Source: Balneolaceae bacterium (GTDB taxonomy: Bacteria > Bacteroidota > Rhodothermia > Balneolales > Balneolaceae). From it: a stretch of 64,000 bases of DNA. The notes under the pieces were generated by a model, which saw only the letters and a list, made by a program, of their open reading frames with translations, ran no database searches and was not told the origin of the DNA. The translations under genes and the position numbers were made by a program. The stretch covers positions 25,683 through 89,682 of the forward strand of contig JAFIFB010000044.1 in assembly GCA_020832285.1 (NCBI GenBank). Reading direction: 5' to 3'. The first letter of the stretch is position 1. Each line of letters begins with the position of its first letter. This document shows positions 10,697 to 20,445 of this stretch, one piece after another.

Positions 10697-11233
10697 TTAT
10701 TCAATCTTTACATCCCCATAGGTGACGACGTTATCATTATCATCAACAATGATAATCCGGTATTGACCCCGAGGGTTTTCTGAGAATCGGGCAATTTCGT
10801 TAACGGGATCAAAACTAAAAATTGTAAGAGTTAAGGCGGCTTCTGATTTGATAAAATTATAATGCATGGCATCCCTCATCACATAAGCAAACAGGGTTGA
10901 GATGGTATCAATAAAAGGTAAATGTATCTGAAGAATTAATTGTTGATTGGTGAGTACGGGATTTGGATAAGCAGGGTCAACAAATACTAAACCCTGATAA
11001 AATGGAGATACACGCCAATCATCAGGGTCATTATTTCCATTTATAATTTCACCCCGGTTATTAGTCTGAGTAATACCCTGAGGCGGAGAAAATGCATCAT
11101 TTTCAAACTCGCGCTGATCTTCATCTTGGCTGCAGCCTGATGTCCACATGAAAAGAATCACAAAAATCAAAGGCAGTATTAATTTGAATTTGAACATTTT
11201 TTGAAGAATGCGATATAAATAATCAAAGTACAA
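10697..11233 (-). CDS. putative lipoprotein of unknown function
   Basis: Signal peptide with lipobox-like WTSGC (likely start at MFKFKL). Confidence 0.7.
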   Translation of the reverse strand: MYFDYLYRILQKMFKFKLILPLIFVILFMWTSGCSQDEDQREFENDAFSPPQGITQTNNRGEIINGNNDPDDWRVSPFYQGLVFVDPAYPNPVLTNQQLILQIHLPFIDTISTLFAYVMRDAMHYNFIKSEAALTLTIFSFDPVNEIARFSENPRGQYRIIIVDDNDNVVTYGDVKIE

Positions 11234-11410
11234 TGTGCTAAAACGGACAGGATTCCTGTTTGATTGCAGGATGCGCTTTCTGAACCTTTTTTTCCAATTC
11301 TGAATATTTCAGCATTAAAAAAACAGCACTTCTAAATTGAACAATTGTTACAAAAACAGCGTTAAAAAGTTTGTATTTTACAGGTTTAAACCAAAATTGA
11401 ATCTATCAGA

Positions 11411-11755
11411 ATGATACAAGTTTACGGAATCAAAAACTGCAACAAAATCCGGGATACACTTGCATGGCTCAAAAAAAACGACGTTGAACACCAGTTTTAT
11501 GATCTGAAAAAAGAACCCCTCACAAGAGAAGAGCTCGAAGAATTTGTACACCGAATCGGGCTGGATGTATTGCTAAACAGGCGCGGGATGAAATGGCGCC
11601 AGCTCGGCTTCAAAGACAAAAACCTGAGCGACGAAGAACTGTTCGATCAGCTTCTGGAACACCAGACCATGATCAAAAGACCGGTTTTAATAAAAGGAGA
11701 GGCGATATTAGTTGGCTATGATGAAGAGGCTTTTGAAACATTTATTGAAGAGTAA
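11411..11755 (+). CDS. ArsC/Spx/MgsR family protein (arsenate reductase-like fold)
   Basis: MIQVYGIKNCNKIRDTLAWLKKNDVEHQFYDLKKEPLTREEL, LLNRRGMKWR, IKRPVL. Confidence 0.88.
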   Translation: MIQVYGIKNCNKIRDTLAWLKKNDVEHQFYDLKKEPLTREELEEFVHRIGLDVLLNRRGMKWRQLGFKDKNLSDEELFDQLLEHQTMIKRPVLIKGEAILVGYDEEAFETFIEE

Positions 11756-12542
11756 TGGAATTATCATACTGGCTTTGCTGATACCGCTTCAGCATGTTTA
11801 TGGCCAGTCGGAATTTACCTGGGAAAGGAATAAACCGCCTACAATGGAGATGCTTATTGATGCCCGTGAGGTGTTCGAGTATGAGGTGAGATACGGTTTT
11901 TTTACACTCGGCTGGGTCGACGTTGAACTGCTCCCAGATACCACTTATAATGGCGAAAAAGCGTATCATCTGCGTACACGAATTCGCTCCAATAGCCGGG
12001 TTCCGTTTGTGGGTACCCGGATTGTGAATTACGAGAATATTTTTCAGTACAATGAAAAATGGCCCTACAGTCACGTTTTCTGGAGGGATGATATTCACGA
12101 TGAAGAGTATGAAAGTGTAAAAATTATCTTCGACCGGGAAACGGATAAGGTACACTTTTATGAAAAAGGGGAATTTATGGACTCGCTCGACCTTGAAGAA
12201 CCAGCCAGCGGGGGTGATATTATTTTCTTTTATTCCCGGATGTTTGCCGGAATTGAAAAACCCTATAAACTACCGGCTTATATTGAAAGCGAAATGGGCT
12301 ATGTGCAAGCAAAAAGCGGCCCCAAAACAGAAATGCGAAGTTACGATGCATTCGATGAAGAGATCGAAACATACCTCAGTGAAGGTACCGCTGATATTGA
12401 CGGTCCGTTCGGATTCAGAGGAAGTTTTCGGTCCTGGTTTTCAACGGATGACCTCCGAATTCCCGTTGAAGCCCATGTGCGTGTAATTTTCGGTAATGTA
12501 AGAGTTCGATTGATATCTTATGAGCGACAAGGCACTCCTTAA
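11712..12542 (+). CDS. DUF3108-like exported protein
   Basis: Signal peptide; [19 protein letters not shown] and overall pattern; overlaps upstream arsC-like gene. Confidence 0.7.
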   Translation: MAMMKRLLKHLLKSNGIIILALLIPLQHVYGQSEFTWERNKPPTMEMLIDAREVFEYEVRYGFFTLGWVDVELLPDTTYNGEKAYHLRTRIRSNSRVPFVGTRIVNYENIFQYNEKWPYSHVFWRDDIHDEEYESVKIIFDRETDKVHFYEKGEFMDSLDLEEPASGGDIIFFYSRMFAGIEKPYKLPAYIESEMGYVQAKSGPKTEMRSYDAFDEEIETYLSEGTADIDGPFGFRGSFRSWFSTDDLRIPVEAHVRVIFGNVRVRLISYERQGTP

Positions 12543-12981
12543 AGTTTTTTTTCAGAAACTGGACCATGCAGCCGATTTACCGTATCCCGGCTACGAGACA
12601 TCCGGTTCAGCCGGAATGGATATTCGGGCAGCCAACTCTGAGCCGGTAAATCTCAAGCCGGGTGAACGCGCATTGATCCCAACTGGCTTCAAAATGGCGC
12701 TGCCGGAAGGCTATGAAGCACAGATCCGCCCGCGCAGCGGCCTTGCCTACCGAAACGGCGTTACCATGCTCAACTCGCCCGGTACCATCGATTCGGATTA
12801 CAGGGGAGAAGTGAAAGTTCTCGCTATCAATCACGGTAAAGAAGTTTTCACTGTTCATCACGGAGACCGTATCGCACAAATGGTAATCGCACCTGTTTTG
12901 CAGGTAAAAATTCAGCCTGTTGACGAATTACCGGAAACCGATAGAGGAGAGGGCGGTTTCGGCAGTACCGGAGTGAATTGA
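12520..12981 (+). CDS. dut: dUTP diphosphatase
   Basis: [53 protein letters not shown] motifs. Confidence 0.96.
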   Translation: MSDKALLKVFFQKLDHAADLPYPGYETSGSAGMDIRAANSEPVNLKPGERALIPTGFKMALPEGYEAQIRPRSGLAYRNGVTMLNSPGTIDSDYRGEVKVLAINHGKEVFTVHHGDRIAQMVIAPVLQVKIQPVDELPETDRGEGGFGSTGVN

Positions 12982-13146
12982 CTTCAAATTCTGTTCTCAG
13001 TTTCTGTTGATCTGCATAGGACAAAAAAACCGGTTTAATCCTTTTGATGCATTTTCTGTTTATACCCGGTTGTGGTCATTGAACCCTTCTGATCTATGAA
13101 TCGCGAAATCAATAAAACGAAATTTTTAAAGACGTAAGTTTCTTTT

Positions 13147-14451
13147 GTGGCACCCAACATCAAACATAGAGCCAAACCCTATATCGACCTTGTCTCGAAT
13201 AATGTCAATTACAGGCGTTTGTGGATTTCACAGATCATTTCCAATTTTGGGGATTGGTTCGGTATTCTCGCAGTGTATGCAATAATCCATCTTTACAGTG
13301 GTTCGGAATTCCTGCTCGGGCTCATTATTGTCGTAAAAATGCTGAGTCTTGCATTTTCATCACCCATTGCGGGGTTTATCACAGATCGGTTTAACCGCCG
13401 TCACCTGATGATTGCCAGCCACATTGCCCGAGGTATTCTTGTACTTGGCTTTATCCTGATTACATCAGCCGAGCTTCTCTGGCTTGCTTACGCCATCACG
13501 GCCGTTCAGATGGTGTTTTCTGCTATTTTTGAACCGGCCAAAACCTCATCCATTCCCAATATCACGACACCACAGGAGCTGGTGAGTGCCAATATTTTGT
13601 CGGCGGCATCCTGGAGCATTATTTTTACAACGGGTATGGCCATAGGCGGGTTTGCCACTGCATATCTGGGTACCGATGTGGTATTCATCATTAACGGGCT
13701 TAGCTATGGAATCGCGACAATTTTCATTTACCGTACAGTGATTCCTCAAAAGGAGATGAGTTCTGAGCAAAAGCGGGAAAACAAAAATCCGATAAAGGGA
13801 ATTGTACAGGGATTCCGGTTCCTCAAAAATAACCGCGACGTACTGCGCCCTGCCCTGGCAAAAGGCACATTCACAATGTGCCTGGGTGCAATTATTTATA
13901 TGCTGATTATCGTAGCTGAAGAAGTACTGATGATGGGCAGCATCGGGCTTGGAATTTTGTACGCGGCCCGTGGCGTGGGTACAGGCATAGGTCCGGTTTT
14001 GGGGAGGCGCATTTTTCGAAGGGAGGCGGGCTGGGTGCGGGCCATTGGATATTTTATGATTTTTACCGGACTAATGTATGCTGTAGTAAGCAACATAGGC
14101 TCCATTATTTTTATGTGCATCTTTGTAACCATTGCGCACATGGCTTCCGGCTCGAACTGGGTGTTTAGCACAGTGTTGGTCCAGCGGCGCGCACCGGACC
14201 TGTATCGCGGGAGGGTATTCAGTACGGAATGGCTGCTTTTTACCCTCGCTCAGTCGGTCTCGGTAACTGCAGCGGCACTTATTCTGGAATTTAACCTTTT
14301 GAATATTCAGCAGACGATGACACTTTTTTCAGTACTGCTCGTACTCTCAGGGGTATTCTGGCTTGTAAAAGTGGCTCCCAGTGAAAAAAATGTACCTGAT
14401 ACGGTTCTGGATGGATTAAATTTGGATCCTTTCTTTAAGGATAAGCTTTAA
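13147..14451 (+). CDS. MFS transporter
   Basis: Multi-TM protein with MFS_3-like pattern (PIAGFITDRFNRRHLMIASHIARG); GTG start. Confidence 0.85.
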   Translation: MAPNIKHRAKPYIDLVSNNVNYRRLWISQIISNFGDWFGILAVYAIIHLYSGSEFLLGLIIVVKMLSLAFSSPIAGFITDRFNRRHLMIASHIARGILVLGFILITSAELLWLAYAITAVQMVFSAIFEPAKTSSIPNITTPQELVSANILSAASWSIIFTTGMAIGGFATAYLGTDVVFIINGLSYGIATIFIYRTVIPQKEMSSEQKRENKNPIKGIVQGFRFLKNNRDVLRPALAKGTFTMCLGAIIYMLIIVAEEVLMMGSIGLGILYAARGVGTGIGPVLGRRIFRREAGWVRAIGYFMIFTGLMYAVVSNIGSIIFMCIFVTIAHMASGSNWVFSTVLVQRRAPDLYRGRVFSTEWLLFTLAQSVSVTAAALILEFNLLNIQQTMTLFSVLLVLSGVFWLVKVAPSEKNVPDTVLDGLNLDPFFKDKL

Positions 14452-14993
14452 TTGGCGGCAGGTTTCATCAGAGGAGGCTGTTTTGCAGGTGATTCAAATG
14501 ATTCTCCGTAGTTCACCCAAATCATCCAGAGAATAAAAATTATGATGTAAAAAATTGCGGCTGTGGAGTAATCGTGCATAAAATTAAAACCTTGCGGCCA
14601 GTAGAGCTGAACCCAGGCAAGCGTTACAATTCGCGCCACATTGATCAGGTAGATCACAGTGATACCGAAGATGGAAAAAAATATTCTGGGGAGCCAGGCC
14701 CCCGGGTAGGCATAAATAAAACCAAGAAACAGCCCAATTGCGGCAATGCCGTTGCAGCCGTCAACAATCTCGATACCTGGTACACCGCTGATTCCGGTCA
14801 CCCGGTCATATAAGAACACATTTTCACCAAAGAAGGAAAGAATTCCGGCACTCACCGAGGCAATGTTTTTGGAAAGCGGCTCATCAATGGTTCCGTTCGG
14901 GAGCAGCCAGAGTTCATAAACCACGTACCAGACAATGTATATGGCCAGGACTTTAAGCAGAAATTTTGCAATGTCGGATTTGAGTAAATTCAT
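14448..14993 (-). CDS. exosortase/archaeosortase family protein
   Basis: Multi-TM with conserved Cys (IEIVDGCNGI), Arg (INVARIV) and His (HDYSTA) motifs. Confidence 0.85.
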   Translation of the reverse strand: MNLLKSDIAKFLLKVLAIYIVWYVVYELWLLPNGTIDEPLSKNIASVSAGILSFFGENVFLYDRVTGISGVPGIEIVDGCNGIAAIGLFLGFIYAYPGAWLPRIFFSIFGITVIYLINVARIVTLAWVQLYWPQGFNFMHDYSTAAIFYIIIFILWMIWVNYGESFESPAKQPPLMKPAAN

Positions 14994-15174
14994 CGGTCAG
15001 GCATCAAATAATCGTTCTGAAATATCGTAAAATAACCGATTTGAAAAGAAAAAGGCAGCCGGTTCGTTTTCATATAAAATCAGTTCAAAATGTGAGAAAA
15101 TCATTTCCAAATGTCGATCCCATAATAAGTGTAATGATTGTTATCTTCAGTCGAAATAAATGTAAAACGAATAT

Positions 15175-16221
15175 ATGATTTGGGAAAATAGTACCTATTT
15201 ATGGTTTTTACTGCTTTTACCGGTTATTTATGGCTGTTATTGGCTGTATAAACGATATCAGAACAAAAGGAGAATGGCCTATTTTGACGACCGGCTTGTA
15301 AAACAGCTTCGTAAAAATTTCTGGCAAACCGGTGACAAAATACGCCTTTTTTCTCTTATGGCGGCTTCGTTTTTTTTCATCATTGCGCTTGCAGGGCCTA
15401 AAATAGGAACAGAGGTCAGAGAAGTTCAGAGAAAGGGTGTAAATCTTCTTGTAGCGCTTGACCTTTCCCGCAGTATGAATGCTGAGGATGTAAGCCCCAG
15501 CCGCCTCGATAAAGCCAAATTTGAACTGAACCGGCTTATCAACCGCCTGCAGGGTGATCGTGTGGGTCTTTTGGTTTTTACTGATGAAGCTTTTATTCAA
15601 GTACCGTTTACGACCGATTATTCTGCTTTTCGAATGCTGCTTGATATTTCAAATACAGATCAGATGCCTACAAGCGGTACGAATTTTCATTCAGCAATGG
15701 AGAGGGCACTTGAGAGTTTTAAATCCGTGGAGAACCAGGGCAATGCCGCTAATGTGTTGCTTTTCGTGGCCGACGGTGAGAATCACGGGCCAAACTACCG
15801 TTCCTTAATGGAAGAGCTGATCGACAAAGGAGTGATTATTTTTTCTGTCGGGATTGGCACCCCGGAAGGCGGGCCCATTCCCATCTACAACAATAACGGG
15901 CAGTTAGAAGGTTACCACCGAGATGCACAAGGTAACACCGTAACTACGCGGCTCGGTCCTGAAACCATGCGCGACATAGCGGCAGCAGGTGGTGGCGAAT
16001 ATTACGAAATACGATCGGGAAGCGACAATATCGAGCCATTTTTCTCAAAACTCGATGAACTTGAGAGGGGTGAGTTTTCAACTCAGGAGTTTGCCGATTA
16101 TAAAAATCAGTACCAGATTTTACTCTCCCTGGGCATTCTGTTTTTGCTGGTAACTCTTTTCTTTCCCGACAGTATTTCAGACAGAAACCTGGTTAAAAAG
16201 CGATTCAAAAAAGAGCAGTAA
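15175..16221 (+). CDS. VWA domain-containing membrane protein (BatA/BatB-like)
   Basis: MIDAS DLSRSMNAEDVSPSRLDKAKFEL; N- and C-terminal TM segments. Confidence 0.88.
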   Translation: MIWENSTYLWFLLLLPVIYGCYWLYKRYQNKRRMAYFDDRLVKQLRKNFWQTGDKIRLFSLMAASFFFIIALAGPKIGTEVREVQRKGVNLLVALDLSRSMNAEDVSPSRLDKAKFELNRLINRLQGDRVGLLVFTDEAFIQVPFTTDYSAFRMLLDISNTDQMPTSGTNFHSAMERALESFKSVENQGNAANVLLFVADGENHGPNYRSLMEELIDKGVIIFSVGIGTPEGGPIPIYNNNGQLEGYHRDAQGNTVTTRLGPETMRDIAAAGGGEYYEIRSGSDNIEPFFSKLDELERGEFSTQEFADYKNQYQILLSLGILFLLVTLFFPDSISDRNLVKKRFKKEQ

Positions 16222-16239
16222 CCCGAATAAAAACAATTT

Positions 16240-16986
16240 ATGATTAAATTATTTGTCACCGATTTAGACGGTTGTATTTCCTATCCCTTCAGAAGCCCGA
16301 AATGGGAGGCGGTTCAGGAGATCAGAAAGTTGAATATTCAAAGCAGATCTGAAGAAATGATTCCTCCGCTTTCAATCTGTACGGGACGCCCCCACCCCTA
16401 TGCCGAAGCTGTTGCGCAATGGCTGGACATCCGCCTGCCGTTTGTCTTTGAAAGTGCAGGTGTTTACCACTGGGAAGGAAACCGGGTAGAAACCGCACTC
16501 AGCAGTCACGATGGTGTGCTCGATCCTATCCGCGAGATGAAGGATTGGCTCACCTCGGAAATATTGCCGCAATTTCCCGGATCTTATCTCGAATTTGCCA
16601 AAATGATGGATGCCGGTATTGTAGCGTCCGAGCGAGAGGTGATCGACAAGGCCTATCCTATCATCAAAGAAAAAGTAGAGCGTGACTATCCGAATCTCGA
16701 AATTCACACCACGGATGTATCTGTGAATGTGCTTATGCCGGGTAATAACAAACTTCAGGGTATGAAATTACTGGCAAAATCTCTCGGGATTTCCCTCAGC
16801 GAAATGGCCTATATTGGTGATACCGGCGGCGATATCAAGGCTCTGGAGAATGTTAAACTGCCATTTTCACCAAAAAATGCCACAAGAGGAGTGAAAAATG
16901 TGAGCAAAAACCTGAATTTCGAAACTACTGATGCCGTACTCGAAGCCTACAGACAGGTTATTGAGTTTAATTCCGCGCTGAAGTGA
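16240..16986 (+). CDS. HAD-family hydrolase
   Basis: VTDLDGCI, ICTGRP, YIGDTGGDIKALE motifs. Confidence 0.85.
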   Translation: MIKLFVTDLDGCISYPFRSPKWEAVQEIRKLNIQSRSEEMIPPLSICTGRPHPYAEAVAQWLDIRLPFVFESAGVYHWEGNRVETALSSHDGVLDPIREMKDWLTSEILPQFPGSYLEFAKMMDAGIVASEREVIDKAYPIIKEKVERDYPNLEIHTTDVSVNVLMPGNNKLQGMKLLAKSLGISLSEMAYIGDTGGDIKALENVKLPFSPKNATRGVKNVSKNLNFETTDAVLEAYRQVIEFNSALK

Positions 16987-16995
16987 ACTTGTTAT

Positions 16996-17760
16996 TTAAT
17001 CCAGAAACGTAGCACAGCCATCCATCGAGTTTCCGGCAATTTCGATTGTGGCTGTGTGGGTAAATAGGTAACCACTCATAGTATCCTGGCAGTACTTTTC
17101 TACAAGATTCAGCTGAAACTTTCCAAAATCCTCTTCTGCCGAATAACTCAGTTTATCATCACTTCCGGAAGGTTTGTTTATTTCAAAAGAAAGTGTAGAA
17201 TCGGGTGTTAGGAAGTTCAGTTTGTTTTCGCCCTCAATATGCACGGACCAGAACGGTTCATTTCCCGATGCCACAAGACGCACGCCATCTTCTTTTATTT
17301 TTTGATGTTGCTGATAAATTGACCGTGATTCAGCTGATTTTGTCAGCCTGATCGATTCCGGATGTTCTGTATCGATACTGTTTTCGTCACTGTCGAGGAG
17401 TTCCAGTACAACATCATCTAACAGAAAGGTTTTTACGGTTTGATAGTCGTCGTCAAGAATACGCAGAGTATCACTGGCAAGGGTCCAAAGGCCGGTTTTG
17501 GAGAAATCTGTGGGGTCCCGGTCCTGATAGCGGCTGATCTCTTCATAATGATCCTCTTTCAGAATCAGCCAGTATTGAATACCGGGACAGGAAGCGCAAG
17601 GCAAAACACCTGTGTAAAATGCAGGCAGTTCAATTTTGGTATCCGCTTGAGGAGTTTCAAGCTGTTTCTCCCGTGCAAGTTCATTACATGCTACATTAAT
17701 TCTGAAGGAGATGAAAATAGCCAGTAAAATAATGATGGCGATATTTACTACTTTATTCAT
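16996..17760 (-). CDS. NlpE-like envelope protein
   Basis: FYTGVLPCASCPGIQYWLILKEDHYE NlpE-type motif; N-terminal hydrophobic segment. Confidence 0.7.
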   Translation of the reverse strand: MNKVVNIAIIILLAIFISFRINVACNELAREKQLETPQADTKIELPAFYTGVLPCASCPGIQYWLILKEDHYEEISRYQDRDPTDFSKTGLWTLASDTLRILDDDYQTVKTFLLDDVVLELLDSDENSIDTEHPESIRLTKSAESRSIYQQHQKIKEDGVRLVASGNEPFWSVHIEGENKLNFLTPDSTLSFEINKPSGSDDKLSYSAEEDFGKFQLNLVEKYCQDTMSGYLFTHTATIEIAGNSMDGCATFLD

Positions 17761-17798
17761 ACAAATCGGTTTACAAAGAGGATGTTTCAGGCCCGGTT

Positions 17799-18245
17799 TT
17801 ATAATTCTCTTTTAGCTGCGGCTCTCAGGTATTCAAGCACTTCAAAAGCACGCTCTTCATTTAGTCCAAGATTGGTTTTTTGGCCGGGATACGATTCAGA
17901 AAGTTCTTGTCCGACCGGATGATTTTTGGACATTTCGACGGGGTTGAGGATGAAATTCAGAATAAACTCCGGTTCTCTTCGCTCGGCAACATTTCTTAGC
18001 CTTGGTCCGGTCACCACTGCATCCAATTGGTGGCAGGCAGTGCATATTGATTCAAAAATTTGTTGCCCGCGTTCTGCTTTTTCAAGATCCAGTTCACCCA
18101 GTTCCACTTTTTCAGTAATGGGGCCAATACCGTGGTTTAGTTGAAATTCAGTCAGCCCTTCCTCTTCTCCGCTGCCTCCGCAGGATAGTATCATAAATGT
18201 GAAAACCGGCATTAAAATGAGAACGGGAAAATACTTTTTCATCAC
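17799..18245 (-). CDS. c-type cytochrome, lipoprotein
   Basis: CTACHQ heme motif; lipobox ILSCGGSG. Confidence 0.88.
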   Translation of the reverse strand: MMKKYFPVLILMPVFTFMILSCGGSGEEEGLTEFQLNHGIGPITEKVELGELDLEKAERGQQIFESICTACHQLDAVVTGPRLRNVAERREPEFILNFILNPVEMSKNHPVGQELSESYPGQKTNLGLNEERAFEVLEYLRAAAKREL

Positions 18246-18248
18246 TGT

Positions 18249-18737
18249 TCAGATAAGATTTTTTGTTTTGTTGATGGATTCCTCTGCCATCAACTGATGG
18301 TATTTACTCAGTTTTTTCGCGTATTCGTGATTTTCCATACTCAGCATTCGCACGGCAAGCAGGCCCGCATTTTTTGCTTTCCCGATGGCTACGGTGGCTA
18401 CCGGTACCCCGTTAGGCATCTGCACGATGGAGTAGAGGCTGTCAACCCCTCCAAGTGCTGTGGTTTTGACTGGCACGCCAATTACAGGGAGAGTGGTGTA
18501 GGAAGCGAGCATTCCGGGCAGATGAGCTGCTCCTCCGGCACCTGCGATAATAATTTTAAGGCCTTTTTCACGTGCTGTGGCGCCATATTCTGCCATCAAA
18601 CCGGGAGTTCGATGGGCTGAAACCACCTTTTTTTCATAGGAAACATTAAACTCATCCAGAATTTCTGCAGCTTCTTTCATGGTGGGCCAGTCGCTGTCAC
18701 TGCCCATTACCAGGCCTACAACGGGTTGTTGAGACAT
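18249..18737 (-). CDS. purE: N5-carboxyaminoimidazole ribonucleotide mutase
   Basis: [38 protein letters not shown]. Confidence 0.97.
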   Translation of the reverse strand: MSQQPVVGLVMGSDSDWPTMKEAAEILDEFNVSYEKKVVSAHRTPGLMAEYGATAREKGLKIIIAGAGGAAHLPGMLASYTTLPVIGVPVKTTALGGVDSLYSIVQMPNGVPVATVAIGKAKNAGLLAVRMLSMENHEYAKKLSKYHQLMAEESINKTKNLI

Positions 18738-19119
18738 ATTTTTTTAATTGAGGTATTTTTAAGTGTCTGTTTCCCGAGAAAGATATTGATATTCCCCCTT
18801 TTTCTCTGCAATTAAATTTAGGTGTCGGCTTGCAAGCCATTTTAGATTCTGCAATGAGCATGCTTTCGGTAAACGTCCGCCGCCAAACCGATCTATGCCG
18901 GGGCTTATTCCAGAACCACGAAATCGTTCTGCCGCCTGCTCCTCATAGCCTTGGGCGACGTGGTGCCTGCCCCTCAAAGTGTTGGGCTGTATGGGGACAT
19001 AAGAATAGAGTAACTCTTGAGGGAAATGTTTTGTAAAATTGAATAACTCTGAACTTCTCCTGCAGTTGTTATTGAATGTAGAATTATAAACCGGTATCTT
19101 TCTGTTCTGTTTGAAAAAT

Positions 19120-19208
19120 GGAGGGGTGCCAGAGTGGTCGAATGGGCTCGCCTGGAAAGCGTGTGTACCGTGAAAACGGTACCGAGGGTTCGAATCCCTC
19201 CCCCTCCG
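19120..19208 (+). tRNA. tRNA-Ser (anticodon GGA)
   Basis: Acceptor GGAGGGG/CCCCTCC, anticodon loop CTGGAAA, long variable arm, T-arm GAGGGTTCGAATCCCTC. Confidence 0.96.
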
Positions 19209-19319
19209 CTGTTTCGATCTGTCGGAACATGTTTCTGGATAAAGGATACCTGCATTCATTGTCGGTATCCTTTTTTGCTATATAAATCTAAATATAAAAA
19301 GATACCGGGATTTTAAATT

Positions 19320-19904
19320 TTGTTTCTGCTATTCGAAGTCATACCGGCAGCGTATATTCCGCTTTTTATCTTTTTTGCGCGGATACTTGATGTAAGTATC
19401 GGCACATTAAGGATCATGTTTGTGTCGAAGGGATATCGGATGAAAGCCACACTATTGGGTTTTATCGAAGTGTTCATTTGGATTATTATTGTGGCTCAGA
19501 TATTCCAGAATCTCGATAACTGGATGAACTACGTGGCTTTTGCGGGCGGTTTTGCAGCCGGAAACTTCATCGGAATGTATATTGAAGAGCAGATGAAAAT
19601 GGGCATCCAGATTTTCAGGATAATTGTGGGGCAAGAGAGTGCCTTTCTGTCGGAAAAACTGAAAGAAGCAAACTTTCGGGTAACCGAACTCTCTGGAGAA
19701 GGAAAGTACGGGCCGGTAAAAATTATATTTACCGTTGCAAAGCGAAAGCGCTGGCAGGAATTGGCAGATATTGTAGGTAAATACGCTCCAAATGCATTTT
19801 ACTCGGTGGAAGATGTGAAGCACGTTTCCCAGATGGATGAAGAAGTTCAGCCCTACAAGCAGGATCTCATCACGCGGATGTTGAAATTGAAAAAAGGAAT
19901 TTAG
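19320..19904 (+). CDS. DUF2179/UPF0316 family membrane protein
   Basis: FFARILDVSIGTLRIMFVSKGYRMKATLLGFIEVFIWI, FAAGNFIGMYIEE; TTG start. Confidence 0.85.
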   Translation: MFLLFEVIPAAYIPLFIFFARILDVSIGTLRIMFVSKGYRMKATLLGFIEVFIWIIIVAQIFQNLDNWMNYVAFAGGFAAGNFIGMYIEEQMKMGIQIFRIIVGQESAFLSEKLKEANFRVTELSGEGKYGPVKIIFTVAKRKRWQELADIVGKYAPNAFYSVEDVKHVSQMDEEVQPYKQDLITRMLKLKKGI

Positions 19905-19954
19905 TTAAGTCGAATCAGATTTGCCAGTGAGTCATGGGATGAGTCAACACTGTA

Positions 19955-20092
19955 TAGTATCGTGTCAATGATAAAACATCGGGTAAAACCCGCAAAGTTT
20001 CCTTTCTGTAATTATCACTTTCTTCATAATTTTAAGATTTTAAAAAAAACTTTGCGGGTTTCTTACGAAACTTCAAGTTTGACACGACAATA
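19955..20092. repeat. MITE-like hairpin element A
   Basis: Terminal inverted repeats TAGTATCGTGTCAA / TTGACACGACAATA; perfect 15-bp internal inverted repeat AAACCCGCAAAGTTT (19986-20000 / 20047-20061). Confidence 0.8.
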
Positions 20093-20239
20093 GTATCGAC
20101 CCAGATTTGATCAGTTGTGTAAAGACCTGACAGCATTCACGGGGCCAGTGTTTTTCTGGGTAATTGTCAGCGTCAGTAACTTTTAGAAAAAAGTGAACAC
20201 TGTTCGATTATCTCACAAAATCCAACGCTCAGATCCCAC

Positions 20240-20379
20240 TAGTGTCGTGTCAACTGTGAAAGTGTGAGTGAGTCATCAGACGAGTCGATCCGGGATCATC
20301 CCAATCATCTACATTGGTATATTTTTTGAAAAACTCGTCAGATGACTTAACCCGACGTTTTATCTTTGACATAACACTA
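20240..20379 (+). repeat. MITE-like hairpin element B
   Basis: TIRs TAGTGTCGTGTCAA / TTGACATAACACTA; internal IR GTCATCAGACGAGT / ACTCGTCAGATGAC; near-identical inverted copy at 63867-64000. Confidence 0.88.
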
Positions 20380-20445
20380 GGTGACCCTACTTAGGGGCAG
20401 TGGGTGCTGACAGGTTTCGATCGACATTTCATATTTGATACGACA

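Noticed and set aside
18759-19259. 166-aa minus-strand ORF covering the tRNA-Ser
   Set aside because: Reads through the tRNA gene; not a credible full-length protein (a possible remnant is noted separately).
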